This document shows, piece after piece, positions 45,249 through 54,174 of a stretch of 55,950 nt of DNA; position 1 is the stretch's first letter; each line of letters starts with the position of its first letter. Source of the stretch: GCA-2786165 sp964625775 (lineage in GTDB: Bacteria; Pseudomonadota; Gammaproteobacteria; Legionellales; Legionellaceae); NCBI GenBank assembly GCA_964625775.1, contig CAZVEH010000009.1:1-55950 (forward strand). Reading direction: 5' to 3'. Below the pieces are notes generated by a model. The model was not told the origin of the DNA. It saw only the letters and a list, made by a program, of their open reading frames with translations, and did not search any database. A program made the translations under genes and the position numbers.

Positions 45249-46276
45249 GCGTTCTCTCCCTGCAATAATCCAAACAAATTCTTACAATCAGCAATGTCAT
45301 TTGGAATCAAATTGATATCTTTACCCAGATGATATTCTTGTGACAATTGATAGCACAAACGTAAAATACTAAAATCTTCTATGGCAAACCCAACACTGTC
45401 AAACACAGTGATGTCGTGATCATTGGAGCGACCCGGTTTTTTACCACTGATGATTTCCCATAATTCTGCATACACAAAGTCCTGTGCTTGTTCGCCCAGA
45501 TTTTGAATTTCTCCTTCATGCTGCGTTTGTGGAAAATACTCTATCACCACTTTAGCATGCTTTAAAATCTCGGGATCTAATTCTGTTTTTCCAGGGGAAT
45601 CACCCCCGATCCCAGAAATATGCTGCCCAGGTTTCAACCAAGATAGCTCTAGTATTTTTTGTTTACCTTTGGCTGCAGTGGCTGTGATGATGATGTCGGC
45701 ACCTTCAATCGCAGATTGGACATCATCTTTAGGCAGTAGTTCAAACGATTCATCTTGCAAATGACGCGCAAAACGCCGCATTGCGCCGGCATCTGGATCA
45801 AAATATCGCACTTCAGACACATCAAACAACGCATGATGGGCCAGTATTTGAAACTCACTTTGCGCGCCACACCCAATAATGGCAACTCGTTTGCTATGTT
45901 GCTTGGCCATATATTTAGAAGCCAAGGCAGAAGTTGCCGCTGTACGTAATGCGGTCAACAAAGTCATTGAAGAAAGCATCAAGGGATATCCAGTGGCGAC
46001 ATCAGCCAACATACCAAAGGCAACCACGGTTAATTTGTTGTTGATTGGATTGAGAGGATGGCCGTTCACATACTTGAATGTGTACAACTCATCATTACAG
46101 ATCGGCATAAGTTCTATCACCCCATTAGGGACATAAACAGCATGACGGGGAGACTTTTGAAATTGTTCCCAATGAGAAAAATCAATGGTCAAATTTTCGC
46201 ATAGACGCAGATAAAATTCCTTCAATCCGACTTTAGATATCATTGAACAAATAGCTGGGATTTCTAACAACAACAT
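45245..46276 (-). CDS. Ornithine cyclodeaminase/mu-crystallin family protein
   Basis: NAD-dependent enzyme that converts ornithine to proline and ammonia. The dinucleotide-binding fold shows as RVAIIGCGAQSEFQILAHHA, and HISGIGGDSPGKTELDPEIL matches the family's active-site region. 343 residues, typical. GGAGG stands seven bases before the ATG. First gene of the pair with arginase. Related enzymes act on other amino acids (alanine dehydrogenase, lysine cyclodeaminase), but context supports ornithine. Divergent from the lysine-rich peptide gene, with a palindrome in the shared spacer. Confidence 0.88.
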   Translation of the reverse strand: MLLLEIPAICSMISKVGLKEFYLRLCENLTIDFSHWEQFQKSPRHAVYVPNGVIELMPICNDELYTFKYVNGHPLNPINNKLTVVAFGMLADVATGYPLMLSSMTLLTALRTAATSALASKYMAKQHSKRVAIIGCGAQSEFQILAHHALFDVSEVRYFDPDAGAMRRFARHLQDESFELLPKDDVQSAIEGADIIITATAAKGKQKILELSWLKPGQHISGIGGDSPGKTELDPEILKHAKVVIEYFPQTQHEGEIQNLGEQAQDFVYAELWEIISGKKPGRSNDHDITVFDSVGFAIEDFSILRLCYQLSQEYHLGKDINLIPNDIADCKNLFGLLQGENA

Positions 46277-46416
46277 TGCACATCCTCCATGATCATCAGC
46301 AACCTAGTTTGAGCAATTGCAAACAATAAATCAAAGTTTATTTATAGAAAAATTGCAATATTAATAACATCAACTACACTTTATATGAGCAGATATGATC
46401 TTCACTTGCAATATGA

Positions 46417-46439
46417 CTATTATGAGACCTTCATAATAG
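46417..46439. promoter_or_regulatory. Operator-like palindrome
   Basis: CTATTATGA-GACCT-TCATAATAG: perfect nine-base arms around five bases. It lies in the 216-base spacer between the divergent ornithine cyclodeaminase and lysine-rich peptide genes, about 55 bases before the peptide start, and contains CATAAT, which could be part of a -10 box. Probably a repressor or activator site, regulator unknown. Confidence 0.5.
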
Positions 46440-46492
46440 GACATAAATGAAGAAAAAACGCTCATATTGCAGTTAATAAACAGGAGCATACT

Positions 46493-46582
46493 ATGTTAAA
46501 GAAAGCTGCTAAAAAAACTGTTAGCCCAACTAAAGCTAAAGCTAAAAGCACTATCAAAAGCAAAGCACGTTCTAAAAAATAA
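46493..46582 (+). CDS. 29-residue lysine/alanine-rich basic peptide
   Basis: A very short gene with full expression signals: AGGAG eight bases before the ATG and a strong terminator 21 bases after the stop. The peptide begins MLKKAAKKT and ends KSKARSKK; 11 of 29 residues are lysine, with one arginine and no acidic residue. This resembles the tail of histone H1-like DNA-binding proteins of chlamydiae and Coxiella, but is far shorter. Binding to DNA or RNA is likely from charge alone. An antimicrobial or ribosome-associated role is also conceivable. Regulation may involve the palindrome at 46417. Confidence 0.72.
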   Translation: MLKKAAKKTVSPTKAKAKSTIKSKARSKK

Positions 46583-46602
46583 TATTGCTTGATGATCTGT
46601 GC

Positions 46603-46636
46603 AAAACGGGTTGGGACTCTGTCTCAACCCGTTTTT
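46603..46636 (+). terminator. Rho-independent terminator of the basic peptide gene
   Basis: AAAACGGGTTG pairs with CAACCCGTTTT, an 11-base stem around a short loop, followed by a T-run. It is the clearest intrinsic terminator in the window and shows that the 29-residue gene is a separate transcription unit. Confidence 0.9.
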
Positions 46637-46705
46637 ATTCCCGACACACATAGTCGCATTCCATCAAAAATTTTGCTACGCTAGGCTCACATCGTACCAC
46701 TCGAG

Positions 46706-47581
46706 ATGATGATGCCATCAATTCTGCATACTTTGACTACCACAGATATTCAAATCCCCCTGCCCACACCCAGCAAACATCATATCGATTGCTTAGAATC
46801 AGGTCAGGTGATTTATATCCCACAATTTAGTTTCGAACTGAACCCAACAGAGCAAACGCTACTTCACCCAAAAGTCTGTGATACAGGGAAGAAAAATATT
46901 TCGTATGATTATCACACTCAAAAACTGGGTGGTGTCTCAAAACAAAACCCATACCAAGATTCTCTTCAAACTATGATGCATCGTTACGCGGTGTTTGCAA
47001 AATCACTCGTAGACACGTTATTGGCAGACTATCAATCCGCCCTACGCTGGGGCAGAACCAGTTATCGCCCCGTCGACATTTCTGGCAGACATCGATCCAA
47101 ACGTCAAGATGATACCCGCATTCATGTGGACGCTTTTCCAGCCACCCCCGTTCAAGGATGGCGTATTTTAAGAGTATTTTGCAATATCAATCCCGAAAAC
47201 CAACCCAGGGTCTGGCATGTGGGAGAGCCATTTGCTTCTGTGCTCCATCAATTTGCACCCAAATTACCCGCCTATCATCCGTTTAAGGCAAAACTATTAC
47301 AATGGCTAAAAGCCACCAAAAGTTTGCGCACTGCGTATGATCACTATATGTTGCACCTACATGATCAAATGAAGTTAGATGAAACCTATCAGGCCACCTT
47401 AGAAAAAACACGCGTTGAATTCGCAGCAAACAGCACCTGGATTGTATTTACCGATCATGTCTCGCATGCGGCTTTGAGTGGGCAATATTTACTAGAACAA
47501 ACTTTTTATTTACCCGTATCTGGCATGTTGGATCCAGAGCAATCTCCCTTAAGACACATAGAAAAAGCAGGGCTTAAGTAG
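46706..47581 (+). CDS. kdoO: Kdo hydroxylase (KdoO-like)
   Basis: 2OG-Fe(II) dioxygenase that hydroxylates 3-deoxy-D-manno-octulosonic acid in the lipopolysaccharide inner core. Key pieces: SKRQDDTRIHVDAFPATP (HxD iron ligands), GWRILRVFCNINPENQPRVW, VGEPF and FTDHVSHAALSGQ (distal histidine). 291 residues, as in known KdoO proteins. Several ATGs lie in a row at the start (46706, 46709, 46712), so the exact first codon is open. It stands alone between the basic peptide and a convergent unknown gene. The modification strengthens the outer membrane against acid and antimicrobial peptides in the bacteria where it has been studied. Confidence 0.88.
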   Translation: MMMPSILHTLTTTDIQIPLPTPSKHHIDCLESGQVIYIPQFSFELNPTEQTLLHPKVCDTGKKNISYDYHTQKLGGVSKQNPYQDSLQTMMHRYAVFAKSLVDTLLADYQSALRWGRTSYRPVDISGRHRSKRQDDTRIHVDAFPATPVQGWRILRVFCNINPENQPRVWHVGEPFASVLHQFAPKLPAYHPFKAKLLQWLKATKSLRTAYDHYMLHLHDQMKLDETYQATLEKTRVEFAANSTWIVFTDHVSHAALSGQYLLEQTFYLPVSGMLDPEQSPLRHIEKAGLK

Positions 47582-47695
47582 AATTGGCCAAAATTATCCA
47601 CTATCAGCAACCGCATCAGTGAATTAATTTGTATCACTTAAAGCAATCCAGATCGGTATTTCAATGAATCATTCAGACGTGATCTCACCCTAACA

Positions 47696-49903
47696 TTAAT
47701 ACGCTATTGCAGAAGTACTCTCTTGTGGATCAGGATCATCTTCAATCAGCGTCCAATCTTCCTCAGTGATTTCCATGAGAGGGCGAGGAGGATGCCCCTG
47801 ATCTTTTGGAAACGCAATCCTAAACTCCTCAAACAGAGTCTTTAATTCATTGTCCAAGAGTGCCGTTAGAACCGATATCCTTTCGTACGGGCTTATTGTA
47901 TTTTGGGATAGACTTTCCTTGATATAATTGACATACATCCGGACCAAATCAGGTGTTTTTTCTGCCAAATATACAACACACCCCCCACCTGTGATCACAA
48001 TCGGTGCCACATTTTTTGCAAGTGAACAAGCATTTGGATACGTAAGAAGCGCCTTTGAATCTGCAGAAAAATTAGGTATTAATAATCCTATATTGGCATT
48101 AAATCTATTTCTAGAAGAGACATTGTTTGCAAACATACAACCCATCATATTAACGACCATCAATCCTTCACACACCGATAATTTTTCTTTGACGTACACT
48201 CGACCCATCATATTATAAAAATTACCCTGAATGTTTAGTAATTCGCTGATTAATTGGCCTTTGTTGCAAACATACCTGCGCATATGAAGCGTTGCGCAAT
48301 GAGCCGTAAGCCCACCATGTTGATTCAACGTGTCGCCTTTTATAGTTAAAGAGTCAATTTTTATGACGCCACTTAGATGTACTATGGTGCCATCGATCAT
48401 AAGATGTCCATTCGGCGCATCTATAGAAGCTGTTTTATTAAAGTTAAACTGATATTTGATGATAAATGCTTGTACCCCCGCGCCAGCACTCTTTTCTGGA
48501 GATACTGTACCGTGAATATCAACATTTTCAGCGATAACCGTAACACGTTCTTGCAAAACAGTCGTCGTATCCACGGGATTTCCTAAAAATTTAGCTTCCA
48601 GTGTAGTGTTTTTCAAGAGTAGATAATGACGCTGCTGTAAGTAATCGCATTTCAAAGTCGTTTCTTCTAGGGTCATTTCTCCATCAATGATTACATCACT
48701 GAGAATAAACTCGCAAACATTTTTTGACTCAAACCTAGCGTTCTTTAACACATGAATAGCACCGGAGCTGATCCACTTGGTTTCAACAAATACAAAGACA
48801 CCCTTGGATAAACAAGCACCCTTTGTAGTAATAAGCTGCGTACTCAGAAATGCGCAACTCTGTTGGCTAAGCAAATAGGTTGTGCTTATAACGCTTTGCT
48901 CAAAAACAATGCTTAACGCATGGCTGTTTTTTTCTAACAACACCCAACAATAAAATTGGCTATTTAGATGGTCTATAGCTGCTGAAGACGCATCCAGATG
49001 ATATAAATCAGCCTGTATTGTGAGATTTTTTACCAACATTTTGCCTTGCATTCTGCAATACATTGCTTGTATTTGCGTATCCTGGAGGTGCATTTCGCCT
49101 TTTAAAAGCAGCATTTGCGCATGCAACTTGATATTTTGTTGCAAGACTATTTTGGTTCCGGAGAAAATAAATGATCTACAATGAATCACAGTATTTTGAA
49201 TATCAAACACGTCACTCTGGACGAAACATTCCGTTTCGACTTCAATTTGAGCACTTTTTAGAGTCAACGCGCCCATGAGGTATAGTGTTTTAACCTGGAG
49301 TGACCCCATCAGCTGAATAGGACTGGTGCTTTTCAGTAATAAAACACTCGAATCAGGATCATAATAAGAACGCAAAATAAGCTGATCATCTTGATAAAAA
49401 TGACATTGACCCAGTTGCAAACATTCCTCAAACATAAGCATGTCCGTATCAATAACCCTTTTTTTTACTTCAGACATAGGACACTTCAGGACATCTATGG
49501 CCTCAGACATGCTTTGCATCACACCACTTTCATACTCCTCTATCGTTTCAATCTGATGAGCAATGGTGGTTTGAGATACTGGTATTTGTTTGCTGAATAA
49601 ATCCGACTCTTGTTCGGGGGTTAAAGACACTAAGGAGGGAGCGGAAAACACAATAGATTCAGTTTTTAAAGCAGATAAGAACTGAATATAATTGTTTTGT
49701 GCCAAAAATTGAGCACTCAATGCTTTTAATCCAGTTTGAGAGGGCTGTTCGACAACAACCCCATTACTGGTATTATCAAGCGCTACAACAGCATTTAGAG
49801 CGCTACTCGAGGAGTCCGGACGAAACAAAGTCATACCTGACTGTATACCATCATATAAACTTTGCATTATTGCATGCCGACAACAAGATTGACTCCATAT
49901 CAT
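47696..49903 (-). CDS. Large probable beta-solenoid protein
   Basis: Unrecognised, 735 residues. From about 180 to 620 it shows short alternating strands with regularly spaced small and hydrophobic residues (IQLMGSLQVKTLYLMGALTL, IFSGTKIVLQQNIKLHAQML, MLLLKGEMHLQDTQIQAMYC), roughly 18-20 residues per turn, as in right-handed beta-helix or bactofilin-like proteins. The N-terminal 150 and the acidic C-terminal 80 residues (EEDWTLIEDDPDPQ) are different in style. No signal peptide is evident, and it has more cysteines than exported solenoids usually do, so it is probably cytosolic or delivered by a dedicated secretion system. No ribosome binding site decides the start. Confidence 0.7.
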   Translation of the reverse strand: MIWSQSCCRHAIMQSLYDGIQSGMTLFRPDSSSSALNAVVALDNTSNGVVVEQPSQTGLKALSAQFLAQNNYIQFLSALKTESIVFSAPSLVSLTPEQESDLFSKQIPVSQTTIAHQIETIEEYESGVMQSMSEAIDVLKCPMSEVKKRVIDTDMLMFEECLQLGQCHFYQDDQLILRSYYDPDSSVLLLKSTSPIQLMGSLQVKTLYLMGALTLKSAQIEVETECFVQSDVFDIQNTVIHCRSFIFSGTKIVLQQNIKLHAQMLLLKGEMHLQDTQIQAMYCRMQGKMLVKNLTIQADLYHLDASSAAIDHLNSQFYCWVLLEKNSHALSIVFEQSVISTTYLLSQQSCAFLSTQLITTKGACLSKGVFVFVETKWISSGAIHVLKNARFESKNVCEFILSDVIIDGEMTLEETTLKCDYLQQRHYLLLKNTTLEAKFLGNPVDTTTVLQERVTVIAENVDIHGTVSPEKSAGAGVQAFIIKYQFNFNKTASIDAPNGHLMIDGTIVHLSGVIKIDSLTIKGDTLNQHGGLTAHCATLHMRRYVCNKGQLISELLNIQGNFYNMMGRVYVKEKLSVCEGLMVVNMMGCMFANNVSSRNRFNANIGLLIPNFSADSKALLTYPNACSLAKNVAPIVITGGGCVVYLAEKTPDLVRMYVNYIKESLSQNTISPYERISVLTALLDNELKTLFEEFRIAFPKDQGHPPRPLMEITEEDWTLIEDDPDPQESTSAIAY

Positions 49904-50181
49904 AATAGCGAATGAAAAAAACTTCTATAGATGGATGATATTTCACTGCACATGACGAAAACCACTGTCATGCCACCATCGCTTAAAATAATCTGTGGTA
50001 GCTCATGTGTTCATGCAAAAACTCATTGAACAAAATTAATCTGTTCTAACCCCCATTTGGTGAGCAGCCACTCTTTCTAATGCTCTGGCAAAGAAAAAAC
50101 GACCCTGATGTCTGCTGTTTAACAGGAGCATGCGGCTCAGGACGGCGAAAATCAACGGGATCATGATGCAATGGTGTTGAG

Positions 50182-50601
50182 ATGTGGTTTGATTCTGCCC
50201 GTTACCTTCATCACTTGGTTAATACGGTTCATGATTTAACTGTAAAAAATATTGGATTGAAAGTTCTCACTGGTCATGGTGCTGCTATTGATACAACCAC
50301 AGCTGCTGGTAAATTAGTATTTGGAATCTTCGCAGCACTTTCTGAGTTTGAGCGTGAAATGATCAAGGAGCGTACACTTGCAGGTATGGCATCAGCACGA
50401 GCACGTGGGGGGAAAGGTGGGCGACCCTATAAAATGACGCAAGAAAAATCGAGACTTACAATGGCGTCACTTGGTCAGCTTGAAACAAAGATTGGCCCTT
50501 TGTGCGAGGAGCTTGGGATCACGAAACAAACCATATATAGACATCTGGCACCAAATGGAGAATTACGCCAAGATGGAAAAAAATTGCTCTATACGATATA
50601 G
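50182..50601 (+). pseudogene. Serine recombinase/resolvase remnant (5' truncated)
   Basis: Matches the C-terminal two thirds of Tn3-type resolvases and Hin/Pin invertases: VHDLTVKNIGLKVLTGHGAA, TTTAAGKLVFGIFAALSEFE, REMIKERT, then a helix-turn-helix ending GITKQTIYRHL. The N-terminal catalytic domain with its active serine (normally in RVSTxDQ) is missing, and upstream sequence in all frames shows stops and only faint likeness, so the gene is dead. It directly precedes the three-gene CaaX cluster and may mark how that segment arrived. Confidence 0.85.
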
Positions 50602-50684
50602 ATATTTTCAACTGTCTTAAAATACTAGATCGCATAGACATTTAAATATAGAATCCTCAACCAAAGCTATATTGAGGGATATCT

Positions 50685-51551
50685 ATGCCTAAGTTGTATG
50701 ATTGCTTTCTACTAGCCAGATCAATGCGAGAAGATATACCCGTTCCCGATTATATTGATTTTTACATTGATAACTGTAGTGATTCATCCTTATTTTCCTT
50801 GGGTTATTTTGGAAAAATTTATTTAGACCACCGCCACCAAGAAATTTTGTTTGTACATAGAAGCACAACTATTAATGGACAAACCCAGCCACATGAAAAT
50901 AGTTCAATCGTTGCGACATCTAACATTCTTAGTGACATGTCAATATATTTTCAAAGATTACCACAAGAATCCTTACTAGCTCTGCGTTTTGTAGAAAAGC
51001 ATTACAGAGAATTAATAAAAAATTATCCAACTTATTCATGTGCGCATATTGGACATTCCTTAGGCGGATTTCATGCTCATTACTGTGGATACTCTTTCAG
51101 ACAAAGAGTTGTTGCCATCGACTCTCCCGGAGCAAGAGAAGTTATAAAACAACAATTTTCAGTTTTAGATGTAGCGCAATGTCAAACTCATATTACCATT
51201 TGTCTTCAGAGAAACTTAATTAATGAAACCAATCAACATGTAGGGCGTTTGGCTTTTCGTTCTTACGATGAACGATGGAGCGGAATACCTAGTATCTCAG
51301 AGAGTAGCGACACTTTGCGGACACATTCATTAAAGCTTTTTATGGAACATATCCCTGAAGATGCAGCTGATCCTAATGATGAATTGCCAGTTGGTTTTTT
51401 CTGGTATCAACCCAAAGTAAGTATGAAACACTCTGTATTATACGCCAATTCGTCTAAACATGAATCAAGTATTAGCAGTAGCGAACGTGAGAGCAAATTA
51501 AGTAGTAAAGCTACAGCAAATGATAATAGTTCAAAATGTTTCATTTTATAA
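50685..51551 (+). CDS. Lipase-like alpha/beta hydrolase ending in CaaX box CFIL
   Basis: 288 residues. CAHIGHSLGGFHAHYCGYSF is a class-3-lipase-like nucleophile elbow, with serine 125 in GHSLGG, and AIDSPGA at 145-151 offers the likely acid. No bacterial signal peptide. The last 30 residues are serine/lysine-rich and unstructured, and the protein ends KCFIL: cysteine, two nonpolar residues, then leucine, which is a textbook CaaX prenylation box of the geranylgeranyl type. Bacteria do not prenylate proteins, so such a box makes sense only inside a eukaryotic host. GAGGG precedes the ATG. First of three co-directional AT-rich genes. Substrate (phospholipid, lysolipid, acylated protein) unknown. 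Confidence 0.8.
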   Translation: MPKLYDCFLLARSMREDIPVPDYIDFYIDNCSDSSLFSLGYFGKIYLDHRHQEILFVHRSTTINGQTQPHENSSIVATSNILSDMSIYFQRLPQESLLALRFVEKHYRELIKNYPTYSCAHIGHSLGGFHAHYCGYSFRQRVVAIDSPGAREVIKQQFSVLDVAQCQTHITICLQRNLINETNQHVGRLAFRSYDERWSGIPSISESSDTLRTHSLKLFMEHIPEDAADPNDELPVGFFWYQPKVSMKHSVLYANSSKHESSISSSERESKLSSKATANDNSSKCFIL

Positions 51552-51578
51552 GCACATCGAATACACACGGAGAAACTT

Positions 51579-52214
51579 ATGCCAAATAGCGTTATAAATC
51601 CCAAAATGGAATACAATGAAACAACATGGGTTGTGAGTCATGTTAATTTGGGCGGCTTAATACCCGGGCACTCAGCAATAATCATTGAGGGAGTTCTATC
51701 TCCGGATCTGCATGCTTCTTTTTTAGGTACAGGTTCTAGACGCCCTGGAGTTTACTTCGCTCAAACTGATATAACCGCACTTGTTCTTGGAAAGCAAAGC
51801 TCTCTTTCAGAGTCATCTATAGGTAGCATTACGAACCAAACTGGAGTCATACGAGAAGTTAGGCTTTTTCAATATACAAAAAGAGATTATTCAGCTTGCT
51901 CCGGGGTTTCACATTACGCAAGCTCACAACGAGTGATCAGTTTAATAGAAAATATAGAGAGAGAAAAATCTGTTGTTGATGAATTTTGGCAAGGACTTGA
52001 AATCGGTGATCACCCAAGCATCGATCAAATCAATGATTTTATTAAAGCCTATCCGTACCAAACATATGGAAATCATTTGTTTTTTGGAAAGGCAAATAAA
52101 GGCATTAATTGTACTGAATGGTGCAATATTAAATTGAAGGAATTGGGTATTGCTCCGGGTTTGATGATTGAAAATATGCCAAAACCATATAAGGTTCAAT
52201 GCAGTATTTCATAA
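51579..52214 (+). CDS. Permuted papain-like protein ending in CaaX box CSIS
   Basis: 211 residues. A histidine in PGHSAIIIEG (H31) near the start and a cysteine in GINCTEWCNIKLKELGI (C178) near the end give the H-then-C order of circularly permuted papain-fold enzymes (NlpC/P60, LRAT, YiiX families), which act as peptidases, amidases or acyltransferases. The protein ends KVQCSIS, a CaaX box with serine last, the farnesyl type. It starts 27 bases after the lipase-like gene with its own GGAG site. The assignment to this fold is my reading of the two motifs; LRAT-like acyltransfer would fit a lipid-metabolising pair with the upstream lipase. Confidence 0.75.
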   Translation: MPNSVINPKMEYNETTWVVSHVNLGGLIPGHSAIIIEGVLSPDLHASFLGTGSRRPGVYFAQTDITALVLGKQSSLSESSIGSITNQTGVIREVRLFQYTKRDYSACSGVSHYASSQRVISLIENIEREKSVVDEFWQGLEIGDHPSIDQINDFIKAYPYQTYGNHLFFGKANKGINCTEWCNIKLKELGIAPGLMIENMPKPYKVQCSIS

Positions 52215-52247
52215 AATATAAATATTATTCTGAAAAAGGAGAGGCTC

Positions 52248-53684
52248 ATGCAATCTAATGAAACAGAAATTGTTAAAGTTAGAATATGGGATGGAGCAAC
52301 TGGGCATATTTCATTAGAGACCAGAGACGTATACATCAGTTTTTGGCCATCCACAGCAGTAACAATCAGTAATTTGGATGAAGCAGTCGTTGGAAAGTTT
52401 CATACTTTAGATGAAGATAGACAAATTGAACGAAGGCCAGCTGAACATATTTATAACATATCATTACCTTTAGCTGAAATTGCCCAACTAGCTATTCCAA
52501 TGAAAATAATGCTACAAGAGATTAATGCTTTAAAGTGGCGAATCTCTGGTAATAGTGAAAATCGTATAGACGGAAGAGAGTATAATTGTGCTTCTTTTGC
52601 TTACCGCTTCCTGATGAATGCAGGAATAGAATCTAAAATTGATAGGCAAAAATTTGGGAGAGGACATCAATTATTTTTACTAGTAACAGCTGTCTTGGCC
52701 ATAGTAGGTGGTATTTTAAAAGCAAAATCAGTTAATAATACAACCGCTATTTCTATGATCGCTATTGGTGTCATTGGCTTTACGTTGAAATACTCTCAAG
52801 CATGCTACTCAAGATGTGCAACTTATCACCCTTTGACATTTGAACAAATTCCTATTACTCCTGGAAGAATTCAAGGCTTAATTAAGTACGCAGGAGCAGA
52901 AGAAATAGAAAATGACTCGACTATCGCTCGATATCCAACATTTCAACATATTCCAAATTTGATAGGTGATATAGAGTCTAATCCTATACAGGCTCTTATG
53001 CAGGGAATTATAAATTTTCAGTATTATACACTATCTTTTTTTGACACGATTCAACGAAAAGACAACCGGATACCGCGGCTACTTGAGCAACTGCAAAATT
53101 CGCATCAACAATTCCATAACCAGGATACGCTAAATGCTCACTTTGAAAATGCACTCATTACAATTCAAGATATTATGAAATTGTTTTTTGTTTTAAGTAG
53201 GTATTTTGATCCAGTAAAAACCATAGCTCATTTGCCAAGTATCAAAAGTCATCGTTTTCCAGGATCTCCTCAGGAACTAGAGGAATTAAATCAATTAATA
53301 GAGAGTTCCAGAGATATTCAAGTTGAGGTTTTTTTTCGACATCTTTTAAGTGACAATTTATTTGGGCCGTTATATAACAGATTTCCTTTTACTCAACAAA
53401 CAATCACAAGGTTATCGAATAATCAAGTTACTGGGCTTTCTAGTGTTGAGGTTAACCATCAACCGTATTTACTAAATGCCATTAAACTGAACGTTGTATT
53501 CTTATTAACGGTAGTTCTTCAAAGAAATGTCATATATTTAAAAGAACATTTTAACGGACAAAGCGCTATAATAAATGCGAGTTTCTCTTACAGTAATGGA
53601 TTGTTCTCAAGATCTACTGCTCAAAACAGAGAAAATTTAGGATTAACTTCTGGTCAATCTGCAACTTACAGCAATCGAAAGTAA
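52248..53684 (+). CDS. Permuted papain-like protein with membrane hairpin
   Basis: 478 residues. GATGHISLET (H20) and YISFWPS (29-35) followed by EYNCASFAYRFLMNAG (C114) again give the permuted papain-like order, here compact in the first 130 residues. Two hydrophobic helices follow at about 142-158 and 166-182, then a 290-residue mostly helical domain of unknown kind ending in a serine/asparagine-rich tail with no CaaX box. AGGAG precedes the ATG. It starts 33 bases after the second gene, so the three form one operon. The hairpin would anchor it in a membrane, giving all three products a membrane route. Confidence 0.75.
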   Translation: MQSNETEIVKVRIWDGATGHISLETRDVYISFWPSTAVTISNLDEAVVGKFHTLDEDRQIERRPAEHIYNISLPLAEIAQLAIPMKIMLQEINALKWRISGNSENRIDGREYNCASFAYRFLMNAGIESKIDRQKFGRGHQLFLLVTAVLAIVGGILKAKSVNNTTAISMIAIGVIGFTLKYSQACYSRCATYHPLTFEQIPITPGRIQGLIKYAGAEEIENDSTIARYPTFQHIPNLIGDIESNPIQALMQGIINFQYYTLSFFDTIQRKDNRIPRLLEQLQNSHQQFHNQDTLNAHFENALITIQDIMKLFFVLSRYFDPVKTIAHLPSIKSHRFPGSPQELEELNQLIESSRDIQVEVFFRHLLSDNLFGPLYNRFPFTQQTITRLSNNQVTGLSSVEVNHQPYLLNAIKLNVVFLLTVVLQRNVIYLKEHFNGQSAIINASFSYSNGLFSRSTAQNRENLGLTSGQSATYSNRK

Positions 53685-53921
53685 TAAACATTTTTCATTC
53701 AACATTAATTTGTTGTGAACATGACTTCTGAAATCCGTGCAGTGCACTTCTGAAAATGACATCATGATCGCTGACTTATATAGCTTCAAAAGTATCAATT
53801 TGCCATCTCATTATTAAAATTTCAAAAACTCATTATATTGGGAGTGGAATTAACATTAAGCTTTTTTTGATCATCAACGTCATACAGCGGGTTATTACAT
53901 ACATGGGTACAAACTGATCCT
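53685..53921. other. Spacer without recognisable gene
   Basis: About 240 bases of AT-rich sequence after the third cluster gene. No gene, terminator or promoter could be supported. It runs into the transposase remnant. Confidence 0.6.
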
Positions 53922-54112
53922 GCCCTGGACGAATGGCTTCAATATTATAATAATGAACGCACCCACCAGGGTAAAATGTGTTGCGGGCGAACTCCAATGC
54001 AAACTTTAGTGGATGGTAAACGAATCTGGATGGAAAAGTCTTTTAGCTAAACTTGACCTGACAGACACTTCTGAAAAACTGGCGACTGTCAGATCAAGTC
54101 TGAGCTACTACA
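53922..54112 (+). mobile_element. IS481-type insertion sequence remnant (right end)
   Basis: The translated strand reads LDEWLQYYNNERTHQG and CGRTPMQTLVDGK up to a stop at 54048-54050, which is the C-terminal end of an IS481/IS3-like DDE transposase. Downstream, TGTCAGATCAAGTCTGAGC to CTACTACA at 54112 resembles the terminal inverted repeat of this group. The rest of the transposase and the left end are missing, so it cannot move. Confidence 0.8.
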
Positions 54113-54174
54113 GATCACTGTGTATCCTTCCTGATTTTCACCCACTTTTACTAGAGCCTGTGTGTAGACAAATG

